NCBI GenBank assembly: GCA_910585625.1
Contig: CAJUFQ010000004.1
Span: forward strand, 1-64,000
Length of the DNA: 64,000 nt
Direction: 5' to 3'
From: an uncultured Lachnospiraceae bacterium
Lineage (GTDB): Bacteria; Bacillota; Clostridia; Lachnospirales; Lachnospiraceae
The notes under the pieces: model-generated
What the model saw: only the letters and a program-made list of their open reading frames with translations
What the model was told of the DNA's origin: nothing
Database searches by the model: none
Made by a program: the position numbers and the translations under genes
Part shown: one piece after another, positions 8,668-16,787 of the stretch
Layout: every line of letters begins with the position of its first letter
Position numbering within the stretch: the stretch's first letter is position 1

Positions 8668-8691
8668 TATAATATTATTTTGCAAAATAAT
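8668..8691 (+). promoter_or_regulatory. ROK-gene -10 element with an 18-bp operator palindrome
   Basis: TATAAT (8668-8673) preceded by TGG is followed at once by ATTATTTTGCAAAATAAT (8674-8691), a perfect 18-bp palindrome covering the start site. This is the expected place for autorepression. Confidence 0.7.
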
Positions 8692-8740
8692 TTTACATAT
8701 TAAGGAGGGATATTGTTACTTCCGTCAGTAACAAAACCAT

Positions 8741-9868
8741 ATGTCAAAAAGCATTACTCCCAATCAGATTAAACAAAACAACCGCAGCTTGATTTACCAT
8801 TACATTTACAAAAACCGCAAAGTCTCTCAGCAAGATATTGCTTATGACCTACGGCTAAGCCGCCCCACCATCGCCACCAACCTGACGTCTATGGAAAATG
8901 ACGGGCTCATTCAGAAGAACGGCCTGATTGATACGGAATTTGTAGGAAGGAAGGCATCTGCCTATTCGATTGTCCCCGACTTTTGTGTTAGCATCGGCAT
9001 AGAGATTTTAAAAAAAGAAATAAAGATGATTGCCATCAATTTGTACGGAGAAAAAATAGAGCGGCGTGCGCTTGAAATGTTTTATGAAAATAAAGATACT
9101 TATTATAAAGCCGTATGTGATAAGATACTTGAATTTACAAAGCTGCCGGGAATGGCCGGGAAACGAATCCTGGGCGTCGGATTTTCCATGCAGGGGCTGG
9201 TTTCTCCCGACAAACAGACTGTTATTTATGGCGAAGTCCTGGCATGTACCGGACTAACAATCGATTCGTTTACCAGACACCTTCCTTATCCCTGCTCGTT
9301 TGCACACGATGCAGACAGTGCCGCTATCTCAGAACTATGGGCTTCCCCCGGGCTTTGCGATGCTTTTTACCTCTCTATCAGCAAGCACCTTGGCGCCGCC
9401 ATCATTTCGAAAAGCGAAATATTAGTGGGAAAGCATGGACACAACTCTACCATAGAACATATTCAGATGCAGCCTGACGGAAACCAATGCTACTGTGGAA
9501 AACGTGGATGCATGGAAACCCTTTGCTCCCTGACTGCGCTCCTTGCAGAAAACGAATCGCCGGATGACTTCTTCCGGAACTTACGCAATAACCAACCTTC
9601 CTTCCAAAAACGTTGGGAACATTTTCTCACGAATCTGTCCAGAGCCATCAATTTGCTTCATCTGATTTATGATACAGATTTTATTCTCGGAGGATATCTT
9701 GCCCCATATCTATGGCAGGAAGATCTGGAATTTATGCATGAGAAAATCCGGCAAATGACCCCATTTGCTGAATCAGCCGACTTCCTCATGATAAGTAAAA
9801 TGCCAAAGCACAATATCTCGATTGGCGCCGCGCTCCCCTTCATCCAGGCATTTCTTGACGAATTATAA
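8741..9868 (+). CDS. ROK-family transcriptional repressor (NagC/XylR type)
   Basis: A 375-residue protein. Residues 1-75 form a winged helix-turn-helix (VSQQDIAYDLRLSRPTIATN). The rest is a ROK sugar-kinase fold, with the zinc-binding CYCGKRGCMET near residue 250. The phosphate-binding DxGxT of active ROK kinases is absent (VSIGIEIL in its place), as expected for a regulator. It is divergent from the glucuronide operon and the two promoters carry matching palindromes, so it probably represses that operon and itself until a sugar binds, filling the role UidR has in E. coli. Its start is unusual: the Shine-Dalgarno AAGGAGGG at 8702-8709 is about 30 bases from the ATG with a small hairpin between them. 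Confidence 0.88.
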   Translation: MSKSITPNQIKQNNRSLIYHYIYKNRKVSQQDIAYDLRLSRPTIATNLTSMENDGLIQKNGLIDTEFVGRKASAYSIVPDFCVSIGIEILKKEIKMIAINLYGEKIERRALEMFYENKDTYYKAVCDKILEFTKLPGMAGKRILGVGFSMQGLVSPDKQTVIYGEVLACTGLTIDSFTRHLPYPCSFAHDADSAAISELWASPGLCDAFYLSISKHLGAAIISKSEILVGKHGHNSTIEHIQMQPDGNQCYCGKRGCMETLCSLTALLAENESPDDFFRNLRNNQPSFQKRWEHFLTNLSRAINLLHLIYDTDFILGGYLAPYLWQEDLEFMHEKIRQMTPFAESADFLMISKMPKHNISIGAALPFIQAFLDEL

Positions 9869-9871
9869 AAA

Positions 9872-9905
9872 GGAAACATATAGGAGGCGTCCTCCTAATG
9901 TTTCC
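9872..9905. terminator. Terminator between the ROK gene and murA
   Basis: GGAAACAT/ATGTTTCC (9872-9879, 9898-9905) and an inner TAGGAGG/CCTCCTA form a long stem between convergent genes. A five-A run precedes it, which gives a U tract for murA transcripts on the minus strand. Confidence 0.7.
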
Positions 9906-9912
9906 CTATCTT

Positions 9913-11205
9913 TCATCCTGCCTTAAACTGGAATTTCTGAATTTCCTTTTCGGAATCCACTTTCTCAATCTGCGCCCCGAGGCCCTCAAGCTTCCGGTCA
10001 AAATTCTCATATCCTCTCTGGATATAATGGATATCGTCTACGACCGTGATGCCCTCGGCGGAAAGCCCCGCTATCACCAGGGCAGCTCCTGCACGGAGAT
10101 CCGGTGCGCTGACGCGGGCTCCGGTATAGCCATTAACGCCGCTGATAATGGCAATGTTGCTCTCCACCTTGATATCCGCTCCCATGCGGGTCAGCTCATC
10201 CACATATTTAAAACGATTCTCAAAAATGCTCTCTGTCACAGTACTTGTTCCCTGGGCAATCCCCAGCACAACCGCCATCTGCGGCTGCATGTCAGTCGGG
10301 AACCCTGGATATGGCAGTGTCGTCACCTGTGTGTGGCGCAGCGGCTTAGATGCCACGACGCGCACTGCGTCGTCAAACTCTTCCACTTCGCAGCCTGCTT
10401 CTAACAGCTTGGCTGTAGTCGCCTCCAAATGCTTGGGAATCACATTCTTCACCGTCACGTCTCCTTTGGTGGCTGCTGCCGCAAACATGAACGTGCCTGC
10501 CTCAATCTGATCCGGGATGACAGAATATTCGGTACGGTGAAGCCTTTCCACTCCCACGATACGAATGACGTCCGTCCCTGCACCGCGGATATTGGCTCCC
10601 ATGCTGTTCAGGAAATTCGCCACGTCCACGACATGAGGTTCCTTGGCCGCATTTTCGATAGTTGTCTTGCCCTCTGCCAAGGTTGCAGCCATCATGATAT
10701 TGATGGTGGCCCCCACAGATACCTTATCCAGATAAATATGCCCGCCGATTAGCCTTTCCGCCCTGGCGGCCACTGCCCCATTGCGGATTTCCACCTGCGC
10801 GCCCAGCGCACGGAATCCCTTGATGTGCAGATCCATGGGGCGGCTCCCGATGTTGCAGCCTCCCGGCAGGGTCACCTCCGCACGCTTGTATTTCCCGAGA
10901 AGGGATCCAAGCAGATAGTAAGACGCACGAATCTTCTTCATGGAGTCATAATCCACAGGAATATCCTTCACGAAAGACCCATTAATCTTCACGGTGTGTG
11001 CATCTATCCGGTCTATCTTCGCCCCAATATCCGTCATCGCCTGAAGCAAAGCATTGATATCCCGTACATCAGGTAAGTTATCTATCGTCACGGTTTCGTC
11101 CGTCATAATCGCCGCCGCCAAAATCGCCAGGGCCGCATTCTTCGCCCCACTGATTTCCACTTCGCCGACCAGCGGATTGCCGCCTTTAATCACATACTGT
11201 TCCAT
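9913..11205 (-). CDS. murA: UDP-N-acetylglucosamine 1-carboxyvinyltransferase
   Basis: A 430-residue EPSP-synthase-fold enzyme that transfers enolpyruvate from PEP to UDP-GlcNAc, the first committed step of peptidoglycan synthesis, in the cytoplasm. KNAALAILAAA lies near the N-terminus, and PGGCNIGSRPMDLH near residue 117 carries the catalytic, fosfomycin-sensitive cysteine. Length is normal. AGAGGTG precedes the start. It is monocistronic here, with two candidate promoters upstream and a terminator after it. Clostridia often carry two MurA paralogs, and this sequence does not show whether it is the main copy. Confidence 0.96.
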   Translation of the reverse strand: MEQYVIKGGNPLVGEVEISGAKNAALAILAAAIMTDETVTIDNLPDVRDINALLQAMTDIGAKIDRIDAHTVKINGSFVKDIPVDYDSMKKIRASYYLLGSLLGKYKRAEVTLPGGCNIGSRPMDLHIKGFRALGAQVEIRNGAVAARAERLIGGHIYLDKVSVGATINIMMAATLAEGKTTIENAAKEPHVVDVANFLNSMGANIRGAGTDVIRIVGVERLHRTEYSVIPDQIEAGTFMFAAAATKGDVTVKNVIPKHLEATTAKLLEAGCEVEEFDDAVRVVASKPLRHTQVTTLPYPGFPTDMQPQMAVVLGIAQGTSTVTESIFENRFKYVDELTRMGADIKVESNIAIISGVNGYTGARVSAPDLRAGAALVIAGLSAEGITVVDDIHYIQRGYENFDRKLEGLGAQIEKVDSEKEIQKFQFKAG

Positions 11206-11241
11206 TCTGCACCTCTATGTCATGTTTTCGTACAAGAAGTT

Positions 11242-11271
11242 ATTATAATAATATATGCCCTATTTTGTCAA
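11242..11271 (-). promoter_or_regulatory. murA proximal promoter
   Basis: Minus-strand TTGACA (11266-11271), an 18-base spacer and TATAAT (11242-11247), 37 bases before murA. Confidence 0.75.
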
Positions 11272-11308
11272 GTGACTGTGACACATGTGCGCTTTCACGC
11301 GTAGGATT

Positions 11309-11336
11309 ATTATAACACACTTTATCGATTTGTAAA
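11309..11336 (-). promoter_or_regulatory. murA distal promoter candidate
   Basis: TTTACA (11331-11336), a 16-base spacer and TATAAT (11309-11314) on the minus strand, upstream of the proximal promoter. The rest of 11337-11460 shows no gene. Confidence 0.5.
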
Positions 11337-11460
11337 TCTGTTAGCTTATTTTATGCTAAATTCTGCTTTCTGTGCCTGCCCAACTGAAATCATTTTCATT
11401 TCAACTTGTCCGCTACGTAATATCTTAGCACATTTACCGGCAGATGCCTATAGTTTTTTC

Positions 11461-11889
11461 TTACTCAAAAACAACATTTTTTTCGGAATATTCCGTCTTA
11501 ATTACCAAATATGGATAAGATTTCGCCTCATTTACCTGTTCGCCCTTGGATGGCCCAATCAAGGTCGTGTCAAAATAAATGGCATTGGCAGTGAGGTAGC
11601 ACTGATTGACGGAAATGCTGTAACCGCCGGTCTGCTGGACGCCGTACCCAACGGCTATGTAGAGGTCTTCCCCATCTGTATAGGTCAGCTTGAATATCTG
11701 CTCTTTCTTCTCCTCGATAACGGCGAGGAATTCCTGCGGGATCTCCTTATCCTCAAGAATCTTGTACTGCAGATCCTCCAGCTTGCGGCTGTCTGTCTTC
11801 TCCAGGCCGCAGCCGGGCAGAATTCCTAGCATCAACACCGCCAATATCCATGCCACCCATTGTTTTTTCGCTAAAATTCTTTTTTCCAT
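11461..11889 (-). CDS. PrcB-like lipoprotein
   Basis: A 142-residue protein starting MEKRILAKKQ, with a signal peptide ending in the lipobox LPGC, so it is probably lipid-anchored on the outside of the membrane. The C-terminal half has the pattern YIAVGYGVQQTGGYSISV followed by FDTTLIGP, which resembles the PrcB C-terminal domain (protease-complex subunit type). The function is not known; such domains are found in small exported proteins. The start at 11889 is chosen over a longer frame because GGGAG precedes it and it places the signal sequence at the N-terminus. It is divergent from plsC and appears to be transcribed alone. Confidence 0.7.
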   Translation of the reverse strand: MEKRILAKKQWVAWILAVLMLGILPGCGLEKTDSRKLEDLQYKILEDKEIPQEFLAVIEEKKEQIFKLTYTDGEDLYIAVGYGVQQTGGYSISVNQCYLTANAIYFDTTLIGPSKGEQVNEAKSYPYLVIKTEYSEKNVVFE

Positions 11890-11955
11890 GCAAAGCTCCC
11901 TTGCTTTTTTATACATTCTTCTCATAATTGTATAGGAATTTTGCAATTTTTATGA

Positions 11956-11984
11956 TTGTATTTTCTAAAATCCCCTTGTATAAT
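11956..11984 (+). promoter_or_regulatory. plsC promoter
   Basis: TTGTAT (11956-11961), a 17-base spacer and TATAAT (11979-11984). The start codon is 30 bases downstream. Confidence 0.7.
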
Positions 11985-12013
11985 GAAAACAAACATTAAA
12001 AGAGGTAAAAGAC

Positions 12014-12751
12014 ATGATACGACTGATTCTTGTTTCACTTTTTCTGATTTGTTTTCTGATTCTGTCAATCCCCATCATGATTTTTGAATGGATTTTCAAG
12101 AAATTCAACAGCCATGCCGCCGACATCAGCAGCCTCAGGATTGTACAATGGGCATTCCGCGTGGTCTTGTTCCTTGCCGGGACGAAACTCACGATTATCG
12201 GGGAAGAACGGATTCCGAAAGACCAGGCGGTCTTGTATATCCCCAACCACCAGAGTTATTTTGACATCATCATTACCTACTCCCGCTGCCCGGGGCTGAC
12301 CGGATATATTTCCAAGGATTTCCTGGAAAAAGTCCCTCTGCTCTCTGTGTGGATGAAACGGTTGTACTGCCTGTTTTTAGACCGCTCGAATTTAAAAGCC
12401 GGCTTAAAGACAATCCTCACCGGGATAGACTATGTCAAGAACGGCATTTCCATCTGTATTTTCCCGGAGGGTACAAGGAACCCCCACCCGGAAGAAGGGC
12501 TGCTCCCGTTTAAAGAGGGAAGCCTAAAAATAGCAGAAAAAACCGGCTGCCCCATCATTCCCATAGCGATTACGAATACCCAGGACATCTGGGAAGGGCA
12601 TATGCCCTATATGCGTAAATGCCACGCAATCGTGGAATATGGAGAGCCGATTTACCTGAAAGATTTAGACAAGGAACAGCGCAAGTTCTCCGGCGCATAC
12701 ACCCGTGATAAAATCACTGAGATGCTTGAACGTCACAAAACTTTGCTTTGA
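12014..12751 (+). CDS. plsC: 1-acyl-sn-glycerol-3-phosphate acyltransferase
   Basis: A 245-residue membrane-bound enzyme that acylates lysophosphatidic acid to phosphatidic acid, the second acylation in phospholipid synthesis. An N-terminal hydrophobic helix (LILVSLFLICFLILSIPIMI) anchors it. NHQSYFD near residue 78 is the catalytic HX4D motif and FPEGTRN near 151 binds the phosphate. Length and motif spacing are normal. AGAGGTAAAAG precedes ATG. Its 3' end overlaps the 3' end of the convergent murF by 38 bases, so neither gene has an independent terminator there. Confidence 0.94.
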   Translation: MIRLILVSLFLICFLILSIPIMIFEWIFKKFNSHAADISSLRIVQWAFRVVLFLAGTKLTIIGEERIPKDQAVLYIPNHQSYFDIIITYSRCPGLTGYISKDFLEKVPLLSVWMKRLYCLFLDRSNLKAGLKTILTGIDYVKNGISICIFPEGTRNPHPEEGLLPFKEGSLKIAEKTGCPIIPIAITNTQDIWEGHMPYMRKCHAIVEYGEPIYLKDLDKEQRKFSGAYTRDKITEMLERHKTLL

Positions 12752-14126
12752 TTGCTTCTACGACTTTGGGGTAATCCATGAAGTGGGATGCTTTTACCAG
12801 CACGGTGTCGCCGTCCTTTAAGTACTCCAGGAGCCGTGCGGTCATCTCTTCCCTGTTGCCATAGGAGAACACCCGTGCCGCCCCAGCTGCTTTGGCCCCT
12901 CTGGCCAGTTCCTGGGAGAGTTCCCCGGCACAGAATATGGCGTCAATCTCTTTTTCCGCAGCATACACGCCTACGCCATAGTGGAGGCGCTTTTCGTTTT
13001 CCCCCAGCTCCCCCATGTCTCCAAGAACGGCAATGGTCCGCCCCAGCCCATAACTGAGGACGTCCAGGGAGGCCCGCATGGACACCGGGTTCGCATTATA
13101 GCAATCGTCTATCACGAGCATCGTGCCGATTTCCATGAGATTGCTGCGCCCCCCGATGGTCTCTGCATGTTCGATGCCATCCTTAATCTGCGACAACCCC
13201 ATCCCCAGGAACAGCCCGACGCCTGCAGCAGCCATGGCATTGTAGAGATTGTGTTCCCCGGGAATGGGAATATGTGCCTTTATGGTTCCTTGCGGCGTGT
13301 GAATCTGGGCTTTCACGCCTTTCAGCCCGAAATTTTCAATCTCATCCGCACAGATTTCTTTCTGAGGCCCGCCGTCTCCCTTCTCATGAGGGAATCCATA
13401 AAACCATGGCCGGACGCCGGACACTTCCGTAATCGTACAGAGTTTGTCATCCTCCCCGTTCAGCACAATATGCCCCTTGGGGCTTAAGTAGTCAAAAATC
13501 TCGCTTTTCGCCTTCAATATGCCGTCTCTGGTCTTTAAGTTCTCCAAATGGCAGATTCCGATGTTAGTGATTACGCAGATATCCGGGCGCGCCATTTTCG
13601 CAAGGCGGCGCATCTCCCCAAAATCCGATATCCCCATCTCCACGACTGCCACCTGATGTTCCTCGCGGATGCGCAGCAGCGTCAGCGGCAGCCCAATCTC
13701 ATTGTTGAAATTCCCTGCCGTCTTCAGGACATTGTATTTCTCAGAAAGCACAGACGCTATCATTTCCTTGGTACTGGTCTTACCCACGCTGCCGGTAATG
13801 CCTATGATGGGTATCGTAAGCTGGCTGCGGTAATATTCTGCAATATCCTTCAGTGCCTGCTCGCTGGAACCCACCTTTATATAAGGCGCTGTACAGCCTG
13901 TGAGTTCTTTCTCCGAGAGGACAGCTGCCGCCCCCCTCCCGATTACGTCTGGTATGAAATCATGCCCGTCTGCGCGCGCGCCTTTGATGGGGATGAAGAG
14001 GTAACCCGCCTGCACCTGTCTGCTGTCCGTGACGGCTCCTTCTATTTCGGTCTGCATTTTCCCGGGATCCCCTACATAAATCCCATGGCACGCCTGTGCG
14101 ATATGTTCTAACGTCATCTCTTTCAT
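12714..14126 (-). CDS. murF: UDP-N-acetylmuramoyl-tripeptide--D-alanyl-D-alanine ligase
   Basis: A 470-residue Mur ligase that adds D-Ala-D-Ala to UDP-MurNAc-tripeptide using ATP. The N-terminal domain has TDSRQVQAGYLFIPIKG, the P-loop is GITGSVGKTSTKE near residue 112, NFNNEIGLPLTLL is the typical MurF segment after it, and DDCYNANPVSM lies in the central to C-terminal region. ATG at 14126 is preferred over a start 10 codons earlier because GGAGGGC lies just before it. It follows ddl by 22 bases, so the operon makes D-Ala-D-Ala and then uses it. It overlaps plsC tail to tail. Confidence 0.96.
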   Translation of the reverse strand: MKEMTLEHIAQACHGIYVGDPGKMQTEIEGAVTDSRQVQAGYLFIPIKGARADGHDFIPDVIGRGAAAVLSEKELTGCTAPYIKVGSSEQALKDIAEYYRSQLTIPIIGITGSVGKTSTKEMIASVLSEKYNVLKTAGNFNNEIGLPLTLLRIREEHQVAVVEMGISDFGEMRRLAKMARPDICVITNIGICHLENLKTRDGILKAKSEIFDYLSPKGHIVLNGEDDKLCTITEVSGVRPWFYGFPHEKGDGGPQKEICADEIENFGLKGVKAQIHTPQGTIKAHIPIPGEHNLYNAMAAAGVGLFLGMGLSQIKDGIEHAETIGGRSNLMEIGTMLVIDDCYNANPVSMRASLDVLSYGLGRTIAVLGDMGELGENEKRLHYGVGVYAAEKEIDAIFCAGELSQELARGAKAAGAARVFSYGNREEMTARLLEYLKDGDTVLVKASHFMDYPKVVEAIKAKFCDVQASQ

Positions 14127-14148
14127 AATGCCCTCCGCTTTTCTGTGG

Positions 14149-15201
14149 TTACTCATATTTTTTCAGGGAAATCCGAATAATCTTCTCGCATAGCTGCTCA
14201 AAACTGACGCCTACGGCCTGTGCCTCCTGGGGGATAAGGCTGGTAGGCGTCATCCCTGGCAAAGTGTTGGCTTCCAGGCAATAGAACTGGTTTTCCTCGT
14301 CCAGCAGGAAATCCATGCGGGAATATGTCTCAAGCCCCAATGCTTTTGACACTTCTTCCGCGCAACGCTGCATCCTGGCGGAGAGATCCTCTGGCAGCTC
14401 TGCCGGACAGGTCTCCACGGCAGAGCCTGCCGCATACTTATTCTTATAATCGTAAAAACCTTCGACTGGCGCAATCTCAATGACTGGCAGCGCAGAGGAA
14501 TCGACAACGGCAATGGAGAATTCCCTGCCTCTGATGTAGTCCTCAACCACGACCTCCTGCTCCCAGCGGAACGCTTCTTCCAATGCTTTCTGATACTCTT
14601 CCTCGGTACGCACGATGGACACGCCGATGCTTGAACCGCCGCAGCAAGGCTTTACCACGCAAGGCAGTGTAAGCCCGGTCTTCTTAAACTCCCACTGGCA
14701 GTCCTGCTTTTTCATGGAGATCCCCGCCGGGGTTGGAATCCCATTCGCGGTGAACAGACGCTTGGAAAGGCCTTTGTCCATGGCAATCGCGCTGCTGAGA
14801 TAACCGGTGCCGGTGTACTTAATCCCATACAAATCAAACGCCGCCTGGATTTTGCCGTTTTCCCCATTCTCTCCATGGAGCGCCAGGAAGACTATATCCG
14901 CCATCCGGCACAGCGCAATCACATTCGGCCCGAAGAAACAGTCGCTCTGATCCTTGCGGCTTTTCCTGACAGCCGCAAGATCGGGCGCATCTTTCGAAAT
15001 CCCCGTCACCTCAACGCTCGCCTCCCTGGAACGCCCGAACACACCCGCAAGGTCGTCCCCTTCGTCCCCATATCCCATAAAGACGTCCAGCAGGATAACC
15101 TGGTGCCCGTTTTTCCGCAATGCGTCCGTGACATTTGCGCCTGTCACGAATGACACATCCCGCTCGGAGCTTAACCCGCCGGCCAATACTACAATATTCA
15201 T
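14149..15201 (-). CDS. ddl: D-alanine--D-alanine ligase
   Basis: A 350-residue ATP-grasp enzyme that makes the D-Ala-D-Ala dipeptide used by MurF. It starts MNIVVLAGGLSSERDVSF; the catalytic HGENGENGKIQ, the ATP-grasp CCGGSSIGVS and the metal-binding LEANTLPGMTP are visible. ATG at 15201 is chosen because AAGGAGG precedes it; a longer frame upstream has no ribosome site. A promoter lies within 100 bases upstream, and murF follows directly. Confidence 0.96.
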   Translation of the reverse strand: MNIVVLAGGLSSERDVSFVTGANVTDALRKNGHQVILLDVFMGYGDEGDDLAGVFGRSREASVEVTGISKDAPDLAAVRKSRKDQSDCFFGPNVIALCRMADIVFLALHGENGENGKIQAAFDLYGIKYTGTGYLSSAIAMDKGLSKRLFTANGIPTPAGISMKKQDCQWEFKKTGLTLPCVVKPCCGGSSIGVSIVRTEEEYQKALEEAFRWEQEVVVEDYIRGREFSIAVVDSSALPVIEIAPVEGFYDYKNKYAAGSAVETCPAELPEDLSARMQRCAEEVSKALGLETYSRMDFLLDEENQFYCLEANTLPGMTPTSLIPQEAQAVGVSFEQLCEKIIRISLKKYE

Positions 15202-15276
15202 TCTGGAAATCCTCCTTCCAACCTGGCAGGCACTAGGGCAATGCCCGCTTTTATACAACCACAGTTATCTTATACT

Positions 15277-15305
15277 ATTTTATGGTCTGTGGCAAGAAAC
15301 TGCAA
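15277..15305 (-). promoter_or_regulatory. ddl-murF promoter
   Basis: TTGCAG (15300-15305), a 17-base spacer and TAAAAT (15277-15282) on the minus strand, just after the hpf terminator. Confidence 0.55.
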
Positions 15306-15335
15306 CAAAAAAATCACCCCCATCCAAGATGGGGG
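15305..15335 (-). terminator. Terminator after hpf
   Basis: On the minus strand CCCCCATC and GATGGGGG (15317-15335) form an 8-bp stem followed by TGATTTTTTTG. Confidence 0.85.
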
Positions 15336-15342
15336 CTTGTCC

Positions 15343-15870
15343 TTAAAATTCCGGCTCAATCAGTCCGTAAGTATTGCCTTTTCTCTTATAGACGACATTC
15401 ACTTCCTCTGTCTCCGCATTCTTGAACACGAAGAAATTATGTCCCAGCAGCTCCATCTGCACACAGGCGTCTTCCGGGTACATCGGCTTGATGTCGAAAC
15501 GCTTGGTACGGATAATCTTGACGTCCTCGTCTTCCTCCACCTCTTTGTCGATGTATTCTTTCTGGAAATTCGGCGCCGACTGCTTCTGGTCTATGATTTT
15601 GTTCTTATATTTCTTGAGCTGCCGTTCAATGATTTCCTCTACCAAATCTATCGAAACATACATATCGTTGCTTACCTGTTCTGAACGGATGATATTTCCT
15701 TTTACCGGGATGGTGACCTCAATTTTCTGGCGTTCCTTCTCCACGCTCAATGTCACGAGAATGTCGGTATCAGGAGTGAAATACCTCTCTAATTTGGATA
15801 ACTTCTCTTCTACTGCTTTTCTCAAGCCTTCGGTTATCTCGATATTTTTACCACTGATTGTAATACGCAT
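15343..15870 (-). CDS. hpf: Ribosome hibernation promoting factor, long form
   Basis: A 175-residue protein. The N-terminal S30AE domain (MRITISGKNIEITEGLRKAVEEKL) binds the 30S subunit. After a variable linker, the C-terminal domain (VKIIRTKRFDIKPMYPEDACVQMELLGHNFFVFKN) dimerises 70S ribosomes into inactive 100S particles. This two-domain layout is the long HPF of Firmicutes. ATG at 15870 is preferred to an upstream TTG because AAGGAG is 9 bases before it. It has its own promoter with a striking palindrome between the -35 and -10, and a terminator, so it is a monocistronic, probably growth-phase-controlled gene. Confidence 0.94.
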   Translation of the reverse strand: MRITISGKNIEITEGLRKAVEEKLSKLERYFTPDTDILVTLSVEKERQKIEVTIPVKGNIIRSEQVSNDMYVSIDLVEEIIERQLKKYKNKIIDQKQSAPNFQKEYIDKEVEEDEDVKIIRTKRFDIKPMYPEDACVQMELLGHNFFVFKNAETEEVNVVYKRKGNTYGLIEPEF

Positions 15871-15921
15871 GATGTCCAACTCCTTTGCTGTTTATTTTCA
15901 GGTTATGTATGACCTGGACTT

Positions 15922-15951
15922 TATTTTACCATAAATATGGTAAATCTGCAA
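15922..15951 (-). promoter_or_regulatory. hpf promoter containing a palindrome
   Basis: On the minus strand TTGCAG is followed after 17 bases by TAAAAT. The spacer and -10 hold TTTACCATA and TATGGTAAA (15925-15933 and 15936-15944) separated by 2 bases, a perfect inverted repeat well placed for a repressor. Confidence 0.65.
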
Positions 15952-15957
15952 GATTTC

Positions 15958-15986
15958 TTGACATTTTCAGGGGCAGGGGCTACCAT
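15958..15986 (+). promoter_or_regulatory. Promoter of the FabG-like SDR gene
   Basis: TTGACA (15958-15963), a 17-base spacer and TACCAT (15981-15986), 36 bases before the TTG start. Confidence 0.55.
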
Positions 15987-16021
15987 ATTGTTATTATTCA
16001 TTTCGAAAGGAGGAAATCCCT

Positions 16022-16756
16022 TTGAAACCAGAAATTGCCTTCGTAACTGGCGCTTCTCATGGAATTGGCCGCGCCATTGCCCTAGAATTTGCCCGGGCGG
16101 GTTTCGCCTTGGCTGTGAACTGCCGGCAGTCTGCCGACGAGCTTGACCAGCTTGCGGCTGAACTGAAAGAGACGTTCCATGTCCCCTGCCTGCCTTTGGC
16201 AGGCGATGTCGGGGAGGAAGGATTTGTAGACTGGGCGTTCTCACAGGCTGAGCAGACGTTAGGCCCGGTCAGCATCCTGGTTAACAATGCTGGTATTTCC
16301 CACGTCGGCCTGCTCTCGGATATGAGCCTGCAGGAATGGAATCGGATTATCAAGACTAACCTCACCTCGCTGTTTTGCTGCTGCCGGCGCGCGATTCCCC
16401 AAATGGTGCGCGCCCAGTCCGGCAAGATTCTCAACATTTCCTCCGTATGGGGCAGCTGCGGGGCGTCCTGTGAGGTAGCATATTCCGCTTCCAAGGGAGG
16501 CGTCAATTCCTTCACGAAAGCCCTGGCCAAGGAACTTGCCCCCAGCGGAATTTCTGTCAATGCTATCGCCTGCGGCGTCATCGACACCCGCATGAACCAT
16601 TGCTTTTCCGAGGAGGAACGTCTGCAGCTTGCAGAAGAAATTCCGGCCGGGCGGTTCGGCAGCGCTGCGGAAACTGCCCAGCTTGCGCTCTCTGTCGTGA
16701 CCTCTCCCTCCTACCTGACCGGGCAGATTATTGCTTTCGATGGGGGCTGGCAGTAA
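16022..16756 (+). CDS. FabG-like SDR oxidoreductase
   Basis: A 244-residue classical short-chain dehydrogenase. TGASHGIG is the cofactor motif, NNAG follows near residue 87, catalytic Ser is in ISSVWG and the Tyr/Lys in YSASKGG, and the C-terminus is FDGGWQ. Arginine after the second strand (NCRQSADE) suggests NADPH use, as in 3-oxoacyl-ACP reductases. The start is TTG, with AAAGGAGG 8 bases before it and no ATG nearby. No fatty-acid genes adjoin it, so the substrate is unknown. An isolated FabG2-like quinone or carbonyl reductase is as likely as a fatty-acid enzyme. Confidence 0.85.
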   Translation: MKPEIAFVTGASHGIGRAIALEFARAGFALAVNCRQSADELDQLAAELKETFHVPCLPLAGDVGEEGFVDWAFSQAEQTLGPVSILVNNAGISHVGLLSDMSLQEWNRIIKTNLTSLFCCCRRAIPQMVRAQSGKILNISSVWGSCGASCEVAYSASKGGVNSFTKALAKELAPSGISVNAIACGVIDTRMNHCFSEEERLQLAEEIPAGRFGSAAETAQLALSVVTSPSYLTGQIIAFDGGWQ

Positions 16757-16787
16757 AGCCCCCGCTTTGTTCGCTTTCATTTCATAA

